Origin: Parvibaculum sp.
Lineage (GTDB): Bacteria > Pseudomonadota > Alphaproteobacteria > Parvibaculales > Parvibaculaceae
Length of the DNA stretch: 12,237 nt
NCBI GenBank assembly: GCA_014359855.1
Contig: JACIYQ010000101.1
Coordinates: 1-12,237 of the forward strand
Direction: 5' to 3'
Within the stretch, counting starts at the first letter, position 1, and each line of letters starts with the position of its first letter. The translations under genes were made by a program, and so were the position numbers. Below are positions 1-5,809 of the stretch, in pieces. The notes beneath the pieces were generated by a model. It was not told the DNA's origin, did not search any database, and worked only from the letters and a program-made list of their open reading frames with translations.

Positions 1-767
1 AGAATGTCGTTGATGATGTTGAGCAGCGCTTCGCCGGACGCGCGCACGGCCTCGGCATAGGAGCGCTGCGCGGGATCGAGCCGCGTGTCGAGGAGAAGCT
101 TCGTCATGCCGATGACGCCATTCATCGGTGTACGGATTTCATGGCTCATGGTGGCGAGGAAGAGCGACTTGGCGCGGTTGGCGTCCTTCGCCTGGGCGAG
201 CGCCTCGGCGAGGCGTTCCTCGGCTTCCTTGCGGTCGGTCACGTCGCGGGCGACGGCCTGAATCTCGATGAGCTTGCCGTCCTCGTCGCGGATCGCGAAT
301 TCTTCCCAGGCGAACCAGCGGGGACCGCGCGTCGTGATCGCGCGTTCGTCGTAGCGGATGCGGCAGGGTGGCGTTGCGAGGCCGGCGAAGGAGGCGAGCA
401 TGCGCGGGCGCTGGCCCTCGGGAAGTTCGGGCAGGAAGGGGCGGCCGATCACGTCGGGGCGCGCGAGACCGAACGTGTCGCAGAAGACGTCGTTCACATA
501 GCTCAGGCGGCCCTGGATATCCTTGCGGAGGATGATGTCGCCCTGCGCACGGACGAGATCGCGGTAACGCTCCTCACGCTCGGCGATCGCCCATTTCTCG
601 TCGCGCAGGGTTTCGATGCGGGTCTGCAGGATCTCGATTTCCGAGCGCAGCGCGCGGGCGCGCGTGGCGGCGCGGCGCCAGGCTTCGAGGCCGAGCAGCA
701 GCACGGCCGCGAGACCGAAAAGAATGAGCGGTGTCTGTTCGAGAGGGAACAGGGACATGAAGGGCAT
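1..767 (-). CDS. PAS-domain sensor histidine kinase, N-terminal part (cut by window start)
   Basis: This is a membrane-anchored sensor kinase that would autophosphorylate on histidine and pass the phosphate to a response regulator. The 255 residues in the window show one hydrophobic segment (about 13-27), a charged helical stretch likely to be coiled coil (about 36-68), a PAS fold (about 65-176, ending in the typical VARDVTDRKEAEERL linker), then a HisKA dimerisation helix with the H-box SHEIRTPMNGVIGM and phospho-acceptor His209. There is no periplasmic sensor domain before the PAS, so the signal is probably sensed in the cytoplasm. The ATPase domain and any receiver domain lie beyond base 1; the H-box style is common in hybrid kinases, but that cannot be confirmed. 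Start is ATG at 767; ATG at 758 is an alternative with a better placed GGGAA. It lies 118 bases downstream of yifB on the same strand. A TTGACG box at 812-817 with CGTAAT at 787-792 is a weak promoter candidate (19-base spacer). Confidence 0.9.
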   Translation of the reverse strand, partial: MPFMSLFPLEQTPLILFGLAAVLLLGLEAWRRAATRARALRSEIEILQTRIETLRDEKWAIAEREERYRDLVRAQGDIILRKDIQGRLSYVNDVFCDTFGLARPDVIGRPFLPELPEGQRPRMLASFAGLATPPCRIRYDERAITTRGPRWFAWEEFAIRDEDGKLIEIQAVARDVTDRKEAEERLAEALAQAKDANRAKSLFLATMSHEIRTPMNGVIGMTKLLLDTRLDPAQRSYAEAVRASGEALLNIINDI

Positions 768-837
768 TTCCCGGATGCGCGACCTGATTACGCCATGGGG
801 GCGATTTTGCCCGTCAATCTGCCCTTGCCGTGGTTGA

Positions 838-863
838 GAAAGGGTTAGGGGAAAGGGTTAACG
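838..863 (+). repeat. Two-copy 13-base tandem repeat
   Basis: Copies at 838-850 and 851-863 share GAAAGGGTTA and differ only in the last three bases. It lies between the yifB stop and the histidine kinase start. The second copy ends in GTTAAC, which resembles half of a CtrA-type site, but the full TTAA-N7-TTAA arrangement is not present. Role unknown. Confidence 0.5.
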
Positions 864-885
864 GGAGGCAGGGCGCGGCTTTCGC

Positions 886-2436
886 TCAGGCCGCAGCGCC
901 CAGCCTTCCGGCAACCGTTTCGCGATAGGCAAGCGCCTCGGCGACATGGATGCGGCGGACGCCCTCCGATCCTTCGAGATCGGCAAGGGTGCGGGCGACG
1001 CGCAGCACGCGGTGATAGCCGCGCGCCGTGAGGCCCATGCGCTCGGCGGCCTCGGCGAGGAGGAGGCGGCCCGCATCGTCGGGCGCGGCGATGCGGTCCA
1101 GCAATTCGCCCTCGACATGGGCGTTCAGCAGCATGGAATTGGGGCCGACATGAGCGGCGAAGCGCGCCTCCTGGATGTCTCGGGCGGCGGCGACGCGGGC
1201 GGCGACCTCCGCCGAGCCTTCGGCGGGCGGCGGCAGCGCGAGATCGGCATGGGCGACGGGCGGCACCTCGATATGGATGTCGATGCGGTCGAGCATGGGG
1301 CCGGAAAGCTTCGACTGATAATCGGCGACGCAGCGCGGCACGCGCGGGCAGGCGCGGGCGAGATCGCCCGCATGGCCGCAGCGGCAGGGGTTCATCGCGG
1401 CTACGAGCTGGAAGCGGGCGGGAAAGGTGACATGCGCATTGGCGCGAGCAACCACCGCCTCGCCGGTTTCGAGCGGCTGGCGCAGGCTGTCGAGCACCTG
1501 ACGGGGGAATTCCGGCAGTTCATCCAGAAAGAGCACGCCGCGATGGGCGAGCGAGACCTCGCCGGGCTTGACGCGCAGGCCGCCGCCGATAAGGGCGGGC
1601 ATGGAGGCCGAATGATGCGGCGCGCGATAGGGCCGTCGGCGGGAGACGCCGGTGCGGTGGAGCTCGCCCGCCAGCGAGGCGACCATCGAGGTTTCGAGCA
1701 TTTCGCGCGGTGTGAGCGGCGGCAGGATGCCGGGAAGGCGGGCGGCGAGCATCGACTTGCCCGAGCCGGGCGGGCCGACCATCAGCATGTTGTGGCCGCC
1801 GGCGGCGGCGACTTCGAGCGCCCGCTTCGCCGTTTCCTGGCCCTTGATGTCGCGGAGATCGGGGACGGCGGCGGCTTCGACCGCCTTCATGGGCTCGGGC
1901 TCGGAGAGAACCTGCGTGCCGCGAAAGTGGTTTACCAGGGCGATGATCGAGCGCGGCGCGAGGACGCCGCCCGGATTGTCTTCGCCCATGCCCGCCCAGG
2001 CGGCTTCCGGCCCACAGGCATGGGGGCAGATGAGGCCCTTGCCACGCGCATTGGCGGCGATGGCGGCGGGCAGCGTGCCGGCGACGGGGTCGATGCCGCC
2101 GTCGAGCGAGAGTTCGCCGATGACGACGAAGCGCTCAAGCTCCTGCGGCGGCAGTACGCCCATGGCGACGAGGAGACCGAGCGCGATCGGCAGGTCGTAA
2201 TGGCTGCCTTCCTTGGGCATGTCGGCGGGGGCGAGATTGACGGTGATGCGCTTTGCGGGGAGGCCGAGGCCAATCGCCTGCAGGGCGGCGCGGACCCGCT
2301 CGCGGCTTTCGGCGACCGCCTTGTCGCCGAGGCCGACCACCGCGAAGCCGACGACGCCGCCCGCTATGTGGACCTGCACGTCGACAGGCCGCGCCTCGAC
2401 GCCCTGAAAGGCCACCGTTTCGATATGCGCGACCAT
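886..2436 (-). CDS. yifB: YifB/ComM family Mg-chelatase-like AAA+ ATPase
   Basis: Full-length (516 residues) YifB/ComM protein. ComM of Vibrio is a hexameric ATP-driven branch-migration helicase that helps integrate incoming single-stranded DNA during natural transformation; in non-competent bacteria the role is less clear. Visible parts are an N-terminal ChlI-type Lon-protease-like domain (about 1-180, with VGLGDKAVAESRERVRAAL and a GELSLDGG motif), the Walker A GPPGSGKS at 221-228, Walker B VLFLDE at 301-306, the cysteine cluster MNPCRCGH (Cys351, Cys353, plus Cys363 and Cys369) that may bind a metal, the LDRIDIHIEV sensor region (about 382-391), and the C-terminal Mg-chelatase helical domain with AERMGLTARGYHRVLRVART. 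The ATG at 2436 gives the family's usual N-terminus (MVA..TVAFQG) and has a G-rich stretch upstream. No key residue looks missing. It sits alone, with a candidate promoter at 2487-2514 and a GC hairpin in its leader. Confidence 0.97.
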   Translation of the reverse strand: MVAHIETVAFQGVEARPVDVQVHIAGGVVGFAVVGLGDKAVAESRERVRAALQAIGLGLPAKRITVNLAPADMPKEGSHYDLPIALGLLVAMGVLPPQELERFVVIGELSLDGGIDPVAGTLPAAIAANARGKGLICPHACGPEAAWAGMGEDNPGGVLAPRSIIALVNHFRGTQVLSEPEPMKAVEAAAVPDLRDIKGQETAKRALEVAAAGGHNMLMVGPPGSGKSMLAARLPGILPPLTPREMLETSMVASLAGELHRTGVSRRRPYRAPHHSASMPALIGGGLRVKPGEVSLAHRGVLFLDELPEFPRQVLDSLRQPLETGEAVVARANAHVTFPARFQLVAAMNPCRCGHAGDLARACPRVPRCVADYQSKLSGPMLDRIDIHIEVPPVAHADLALPPPAEGSAEVAARVAAARDIQEARFAAHVGPNSMLLNAHVEGELLDRIAAPDDAGRLLLAEAAERMGLTARGYHRVLRVARTLADLEGSEGVRRIHVAEALAYRETVAGRLGAAA

Positions 2437-2452
2437 GAACGAGCCCCCCTTC

Positions 2453-2477
2453 CCGCCCTGCCCCGAGCGGAGGGCGG
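2453..2477. other. Inverted repeat in the yifB leader
   Basis: A perfect 7-base inverted repeat, CCGCCCT (2453-2459) and AGGGCGG (2471-2477), encloses an 11-base loop. It lies between the candidate yifB promoter and the yifB start at 2436, so it would fold in the leader RNA. It has no T-run on either side, so it is not a standard terminator. It could be a remnant of a dispersed palindromic repeat. Confidence 0.45.
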
Positions 2478-2486
2478 ATTACGGAA

Positions 2487-2514
2487 AGGCTAGCTCACAC
2501 GCCGGAAAGGTCAA
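2487..2514 (-). promoter_or_regulatory. Candidate housekeeping promoter of yifB
   Basis: Reading the minus strand, TTGACC (2514-2509) is followed after 16 bases by TAGCCT (2492-2487). The -35 box is good for alphaproteobacterial sigma-70; the -10 box matches the consensus at three of six positions. The predicted start of transcription would be about 45 bases before the yifB ATG at 2436. Called by eye only. Confidence 0.3.
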
Positions 2515-2547
2515 GAACGAAGTGGGAACACGAGATGAGAATGCGTG

Positions 2548-2572
2548 GGAACGGCATGGCTGACGTGGCGTT
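2548..2572 (+). promoter_or_regulatory. EcfG-type general-stress sigma factor promoter
   Basis: GGAAC at 2548-2552 and CGTT at 2569-2572 are separated by exactly 16 bases, matching the known EcfG/SigT consensus of Alphaproteobacteria (GGAAC, 16-17 bases, CGTT). Transcription would start near 2579, about 28 bases before the lipoprotein ATG at 2607, which leaves room for the AGGGA ribosome binding site. By eye I found no other GGAAC/CGTT pair with this spacing in the window, on either strand. An earlier GGAAC at 2525-2529 has no matching -10. Confidence 0.65.
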
Positions 2573-2606
2573 ATGTCAAGCGGGGTGCATGAAAGGGAAT
2601 GACGAC

Positions 2607-2786
2607 ATGAGACGGACAATACCGGCGCTTGCCGCCATTCCGATCGCCACCGGCGTGCTGCTCGCGGGCTGCGATATCGGCGCGCCCCCGGAGGAGCCGG
2701 GGCCGATGGGTTCGACCGCGACGCCTTCGAAGGCCAGCCTGCCGTCAAGGAACTCGCAGTCGACGCCGGTCGAGCGGCCGGAGTGA
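2607..2786 (+). CDS. Small lipoprotein of unknown function
   Basis: A 59-residue protein with a bacterial lipoprotein signal: basic N-terminus (MRRT), a hydrophobic core, and the lipobox LLAGC with Cys22 as the lipidated residue. The mature part is only 38 residues, rich in Pro, Ser, Thr and Gly, with no domain I recognise, so it looks unstructured and tethered to the membrane facing the periplasm. Residue +2 after the Cys is Asp, an inner-membrane retention signal in E. coli; whether this holds here is unknown. The ATG at 2607 is chosen because AGGGA lies about eight bases upstream and the signal peptide then starts correctly; an upstream in-frame ATG at 2589 would add six polar residues. 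It is a single gene, divergent from yifB and convergent with the Spy-like gene. The EcfG-type promoter in front suggests induction in the general stress response, where small envelope lipoproteins are common. The function cannot be read from sequence. Confidence 0.75.
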   Translation: MRRTIPALAAIPIATGVLLAGCDIGAPPEEPGPMGSTATPSKASLPSRNSQSTPVERPE

Positions 2787-2834
2787 TTTCAAACCAGCCG
2801 CCCGCAGCGCTCTCGGCCGCCCCGGCGCGGGGGA

Positions 2835-3425
2835 TTACATGCAGCCCATGGCCGGCAGGAGACGGTTCGCCTTCTGCTTCTGTTCCGGCGTGAGCGCGAC
2901 GTAGAGCGCCCCGGTCGCGGGCTTGAGCGCCTCGAGAGCGGCGAGACGCGACTTCATCATCTCGATGTGAAGATCAAGCCAGGCGGTGGGCGCGGTGTCC
3001 TGCCCTCCCACGGCGTCACGCATCCTGCCATGCATCGCCACCATCACATCCGCATTCGACCGCAGCGCGTCGGCATAGTCTTTCCAGACGCCCTGCTGAT
3101 CCTGCGTAATGCCGAGTTCCGCCTCGAGGAAGGCGACGCGGCCATCGACATAGGTGTCGAGCTCTCCATCGGCGGCAAAGCCACCCGCCATCATGCCGCA
3201 GCCGCCGCCCATCATGCCCGAGCCCATCATGCCCGAGCCGCCCATCATTCCGGACCGGCCCATCATGCCGGAGCCCATCATGCCGCCCATCATGCTGCCG
3301 TCCTGGCCCATCATCATGCCCGGGCCCCAGCCCTGCCGGGGTACGCCGTCCTTCTGCGCGAAGGCGGGCCCTGCAACGAGAGCGCCGGCGAGGAATGCCA
3401 TAAGAAGGAAATGTGCCGGTTTCAT
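2835..3425 (-). CDS. Spy/CpxP-like (LTXXQ family) periplasmic protein with Met-rich segment
   Basis: A 196-residue secreted protein. Residues 1-23 are a Sec signal peptide with cleavage likely after AFA (mature start QKDG). Residues 36-82 are a low-complexity Gly/Met segment with eight Met clusters of the MMG type and one Cys (Cys76). Residues about 88-192 are an all-helical region with two LTXXQ-like motifs (ITQDQ at 106-110 and LTPEQ at 178-182), the hallmark of Spy/CpxP periplasmic chaperones and metal-stress proteins. A second Cys lies near the end (Cys195). Known Met-rich periplasmic segments bind Cu(I), so a role in copper or envelope stress is a reasonable inference, not shown here. 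The ATG at 3425 is preferred over upstream starts because AAAGGGA lies directly before it and the signal peptide begins there. The gene follows HugZ on the same strand after 99 bases that contain two dyads. Confidence 0.85.
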   Translation of the reverse strand: MKPAHFLLMAFLAGALVAGPAFAQKDGVPRQGWGPGMMMGQDGSMMGGMMGSGMMGRSGMMGGSGMMGSGMMGGGCGMMAGGFAADGELDTYVDGRVAFLEAELGITQDQQGVWKDYADALRSNADVMVAMHGRMRDAVGGQDTAPTAWLDLHIEMMKSRLAALEALKPATGALYVALTPEQKQKANRLLPAMGCM

Positions 3426-3477
3426 TGTCGTCCCTTTCCTGTTTCCGATTCCGAATGCCAAACGAACACGAAGAGGC

Positions 3478-3498
3478 ATCGGGTGCATTGCGCCCGAT
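3478..3498. promoter_or_regulatory. Strong hairpin upstream of the Spy-like gene
   Basis: ATCGGGTGC (3478-3486) and GCGCCCGAT (3490-3498) pair over nine positions with one G-T wobble and a three-base loop. It lies in the 99-base gap between the HugZ stop (3525) and the Spy-like start (3425). No T-run follows on either strand, so a standard intrinsic terminator is unlikely; an operator, attenuator or mRNA-processing hairpin are possible. Confidence 0.45.
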
Positions 3499-3500
3499 CA

Positions 3501-3512
3501 ATTTCCGGAAAT
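3501..3512. promoter_or_regulatory. Perfect 12-base palindrome (possible operator)
   Basis: ATTTCCGGAAAT is a perfect 12-base palindrome, two bases from the hairpin at 3478-3498 and 76 bases before the Spy-like start. Its form suits a dimeric repressor or activator. I cannot assign it to a known regulator; it does not match the CueR/HmrR copper box. Confidence 0.4.
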
Positions 3513-3524
3513 ACCTTTTGTTCT

Positions 3525-4304
3525 TCAGCCCGCCTGCATCGCGCGGGCCTCTTTCGCCATCTCGACAAGGACAGGCCGGATTTCGGCCGCCGATGCCAGC
3601 GGCTTTGCGAAATTCAGCCGGATGAGGCGCTGGCCGGCCGCGAGATCGAGGCCGCGCGGATCGAGGGAGACGATGCGCCAATGGCCGGGCCCGGCTTTTG
3701 CCAGCACCGTCGCGTAAAGGCCGACGGCCTCGGCATGATCCTCATTCATGTGGGAGACGATGCCTTCCTCGGCCTTTGCGAGTTCGGCGGCCAGTTCGTC
3801 GCGGGGAAGGAACATGTCGCCGGCGGCGAGATCGAAAGCCTTGCCGAAGCCGCCGTTCAGAAAGGCGCGCTCGCAGTCGAGCCTGTAGAAGGCGAAGTCC
3901 GGCAGGTCGAGATAGATCCCGGCTTTCGGATGACGCGCGAGATAGCGGCGGCGAAGCCCCGCATAGGCATCGCCGTCCTTCCCGACACGAGCGACGCGGG
4001 CGGCAAGCGAGAGGCGGGGATAGGCGAGAGGATCGCCCTTGCCGGGCTCGCCGATGAGCAGCGAGCAGCGCGCGTCCCGAGCCAGCGCCTTCGTATGCGC
4101 GGAAAGGGCGGAGGCCGGGAAGAAGATCGTGGCGTCGATATCGGGCGCGCAGCCGACGCGGGAGATGAGGGGCTGGCCGGTGCCCGGCTCCGCCCAGGCA
4201 AGCGCGCCATAACAGCAGGTCCGCAGCAGCGTCTCGGCGAGGCCGCGGGCTTCGTCATTGGTGTCGAGCCTCAGATTCTTCGATTCTTCCCGGGGGTCTG
4301 CCAC
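3525..4304 (-). CDS. HugZ-family pyridoxamine 5'-phosphate oxidase-like protein (DUF2470)
   Basis: A 259-residue cytoplasmic protein. The N-terminal half (about 18-155) is an FMN-binding split beta-barrel of the pyridoxamine-phosphate-oxidase type (ISRVGCAPDID, FFPASALSAHTKALARDARCSL, RVARVGKDGD). The C-terminal part (about 165-255) is a DUF2470 domain with the diagnostic HMNEDHAEAVGLYA. Members of this group include HugZ, which degrades or handles heme for iron release; others may act on flavin or have no tested activity, so the exact substrate is uncertain. The start is a GTG at 4304, supported by AGGAAG about seven bases upstream and by the absence of a usable in-frame ATG. A candidate promoter and an iron-box-like sequence lie directly in front. 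It may be transcribed alone or with the Spy-like gene downstream. Confidence 0.88.
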   Translation of the reverse strand: MADPREESKNLRLDTNDEARGLAETLLRTCCYGALAWAEPGTGQPLISRVGCAPDIDATIFFPASALSAHTKALARDARCSLLIGEPGKGDPLAYPRLSLAARVARVGKDGDAYAGLRRRYLARHPKAGIYLDLPDFAFYRLDCERAFLNGGFGKAFDLAAGDMFLPRDELAAELAKAEEGIVSHMNEDHAEAVGLYATVLAKAGPGHWRIVSLDPRGLDLAAGQRLIRLNFAKPLASAAEIRPVLVEMAKEARAMQAG

Positions 4305-4328
4305 GACCTGCTTCCTCTTTCTTGCGAG

Positions 4329-4337
4329 TGATTATCA
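4329..4337. promoter_or_regulatory. Fur-box-like core near the HugZ transcription start
   Basis: On the minus strand this reads TGATAATCA, which equals the central nine bases of the classical Fur box; the outer bases match poorly (about 11 of 19 overall). It falls at the predicted start site of the HugZ promoter, a typical place for a repressor site. The family context (heme/iron) makes it plausible, but the match is short. Confidence 0.25.
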
Positions 4338-4340
4338 AGA

Positions 4341-4369
4341 GGAATAGACGAGCGCATGGGGAATGGCAA
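4341..4369 (-). promoter_or_regulatory. Candidate promoter of the HugZ-family gene
   Basis: On the minus strand TTGCCA (4369-4364) matches the -35 consensus at five of six positions and is followed after 17 bases by TATTCC (4346-4341), which matches the -10 at three of six. Transcription would start near 4334, about 30 bases before the GTG start at 4304. Called by eye. Confidence 0.35.
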
Positions 4370-4386
4370 TCGGGAAAGGGTGCGGC

Positions 4387-5673
4387 CTATCGTGCCTTGC
4401 GGGCCTTTTCGACGTCTTCCATGACGCGCAGCAGGTTGCCGCCCCAGAGCTTCACGATCTCTTCTTCCGAATAGCCGCGGCGCACGAGTTCCGCCGTCAC
4501 ATTGGCGGTCTCACCCGCATGCGACCAGCCCTCGATGCCGCCGCCGCCCTGGAAGTCGGAGGCGATGCCGACATGGTCGATGCCGACGAGCCGCACCGCA
4601 TAGCCGACATGATCGGCAAGGACGGCGACGGTGGCGCGCGGATATTTGCGGTCAAGTTCGGCGAGGCCCTCGGCGAATTTCGCCTTCGCCGCCTCGTCCG
4701 CCGCGAAGACCGCGTCGAGGCTCGTGAAGCCGAGCGAGACGGCGAGCTCGCGGCGCGCCGCCATTTTCTCGTCCGGCACGGGGTGGAGATATTCGTCGAA
4801 GGCGACGATCTGGACGACGCCACCCTTCGCGGCGAGCGCCTTCATTTCCTCGCCAGAGAGATTGCGCGGGTGGTCATGCACCGATTTCACCGCCGAATGC
4901 GAGGCGATGACTGGGGCACGCGAGGCCTCGATCGCGGCCATCGTCGCGGCGCGCGAGGCATGGGAGACATCGACCATGAGCCCCAGATCGTTGGCGCGGG
5001 CAACCGCCTCGCGGCCAAGCGCGGAAAGGCCGCCATGTTCGCCGCCCTCCTCGTTCGGCCTGTCGGCGAATTTTTCCTGCGGTTGGGCGCTGTCGGCAAG
5101 ATCGTTGTGGCCGTTATGGACAAGGCCGAAATAGCGCGCGCCGAGATCGTAATAGAAGTCGAGAAGCGCCGGGTTCTTCGCAATCGAATAACCGTTCTCG
5201 ATGCCGATGAGCGCGATGCGCTTTCTCTCTGCGTGCAGCGCGCGGACATCGGCGGCGGTGAGCGCCAGGCCGATTTCATCCTTATACTGAACATCCGTCA
5301 TGCGGCGGATGGCGGCGAATTTCGCCAGCGCCTCGGAGGCAGCCTGCGCATAGCCGACGGGTCCGCGCTCCGTCTGGCCGACATAGACGATGAAGAAGAC
5401 GGCATCGAGGCCGCCTTCGCGCATGCGCGGCAGATCGACCTGGATGGGGGGAGCGCCGCGCAGGCCCGGATCGTATTTCTCCGTGCCGAAGAAGCTCGGG
5501 ATATCGACATGGGTGTCGATGACGATGGCGGTGCGGTGAATGTCGGCGGCGATTTCCTCCGGCGAGCGTTCGGGCGCGGAGGGGGAAAAGGCGGGGCGGA
5601 ACGTCCAGAGCGCCGCCAGCAGCAAAAGCGCGGCGGCTGCCGCGATACCGTATCTCAAGCCGTTCATCCGCAT
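4387..5673 (-). CDS. Membrane dipeptidase (peptidase family M19, renal dipeptidase-like)
   Basis: A 428-residue zinc-dependent dipeptidase of the amidohydrolase superfamily that hydrolyses dipeptides, in some bacterial members those with D-residues. It starts with an uncleaved or cleaved hydrophobic segment (about 7-24) and no lipobox Cys, so the catalytic domain (about 40-425) should lie in the periplasm. Metal-site residues are all visible: His55 and Asp57 in DTHVD, bridging Glu159 in GIEN, His238 in DVSHAS and His259 in ASHS; Arg270 in HPRNLS and Asp373 in IASDFQGG complete the usual active site. The family's SDFDG motif reads SDFQG here, a mild variation. The ATG at 5673 has GGGGGAGG with five-base spacing; ATG at 5667 is also possible. 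It is divergent from the FkbM gene and 82 bases upstream of HugZ on the same strand. Dipeptide scavenging or peptidoglycan turnover are likely roles; the substrate cannot be told. Confidence 0.93.
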   Translation of the reverse strand: MRMNGLRYGIAAAAALLLLAALWTFRPAFSPSAPERSPEEIAADIHRTAIVIDTHVDIPSFFGTEKYDPGLRGAPPIQVDLPRMREGGLDAVFFIVYVGQTERGPVGYAQAASEALAKFAAIRRMTDVQYKDEIGLALTAADVRALHAERKRIALIGIENGYSIAKNPALLDFYYDLGARYFGLVHNGHNDLADSAQPQEKFADRPNEEGGEHGGLSALGREAVARANDLGLMVDVSHASRAATMAAIEASRAPVIASHSAVKSVHDHPRNLSGEEMKALAAKGGVVQIVAFDEYLHPVPDEKMAARRELAVSLGFTSLDAVFAADEAAKAKFAEGLAELDRKYPRATVAVLADHVGYAVRLVGIDHVGIASDFQGGGGIEGWSHAGETANVTAELVRRGYSEEEIVKLWGGNLLRVMEDVEKARKAR

Positions 5674-5745
5674 GAAGACCTCCCCCGCAATAACCGGTCA
5701 AGACTAGCCGTATTTGGCGGATCGGCAAAAACGGACGCCCCGGCG

Positions 5746-5774
5746 TGGACAGTCAAGTTAACTCGCCTTATGGT
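5746..5774 (+). promoter_or_regulatory. Candidate sigma-70 promoter of the FkbM gene
   Basis: TGGACA (5746-5751) matches the -35 consensus at five of six positions, and after an ideal 17-base spacer TATGGT (5769-5774) matches the -10 at four of six. Transcription would begin near 5781, giving a leader of about 29 bases that consists mainly of the hairpin at 5785-5803. Confidence 0.45.
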
Positions 5775-5784
5775 CCCACGCAGC

Positions 5785-5803
5785 CGGCGCGTTCTCCGCG
5801 CCG
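5785..5803 (+). promoter_or_regulatory. GC hairpin covering the ribosome-binding region of the FkbM gene
   Basis: CGGCGCG (5785-5791) and CGCGCCG (5797-5803) form a perfect seven-base stem with a five-base loop. It ends six bases before the likely ATG at 5810, where the ribosome binding site should be, and no clear Shine-Dalgarno sequence exists there. It could lower translation, or mark a wrong start call. Confidence 0.45.
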
Positions 5804-5809
5804 TTGAGA

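Noticed and set aside
141..848. 235-codon plus-strand open frame at the window start
   Set aside because: It is the antisense shadow of the PAS histidine kinase, whose own frame has a PAS linker and H-box.
848..863. CtrA binding site near GTTAAC
   Set aside because: The required TTAA-N7-TTAA spacing is not met.
946..2493. 515-codon open frame on the plus strand
   Set aside because: It is antisense to nearly all of yifB, has Asp/Gly/Arg/Ala-heavy composition without any motif, and arises from codon bias in GC-rich DNA.
2525..2549. Second EcfG-like promoter starting at the first GGAAC (2525-2529)
   Set aside because: At 16-17 bases downstream there is TGGG, not CGTT.
2820..2832. CCCCG/CGGGG hairpin between convergent lipoprotein and Spy-like genes as a terminator
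   Set aside because: The stem is only five pairs and no T-run follows on either strand.
3190..3320. Short DNA repeats (CCCATCATGCC units) suggestive of a repeat array
   Set aside because: They encode the Gly/Met segment of the Spy-like protein; there are no spacers of constant length, so it is not a CRISPR array.
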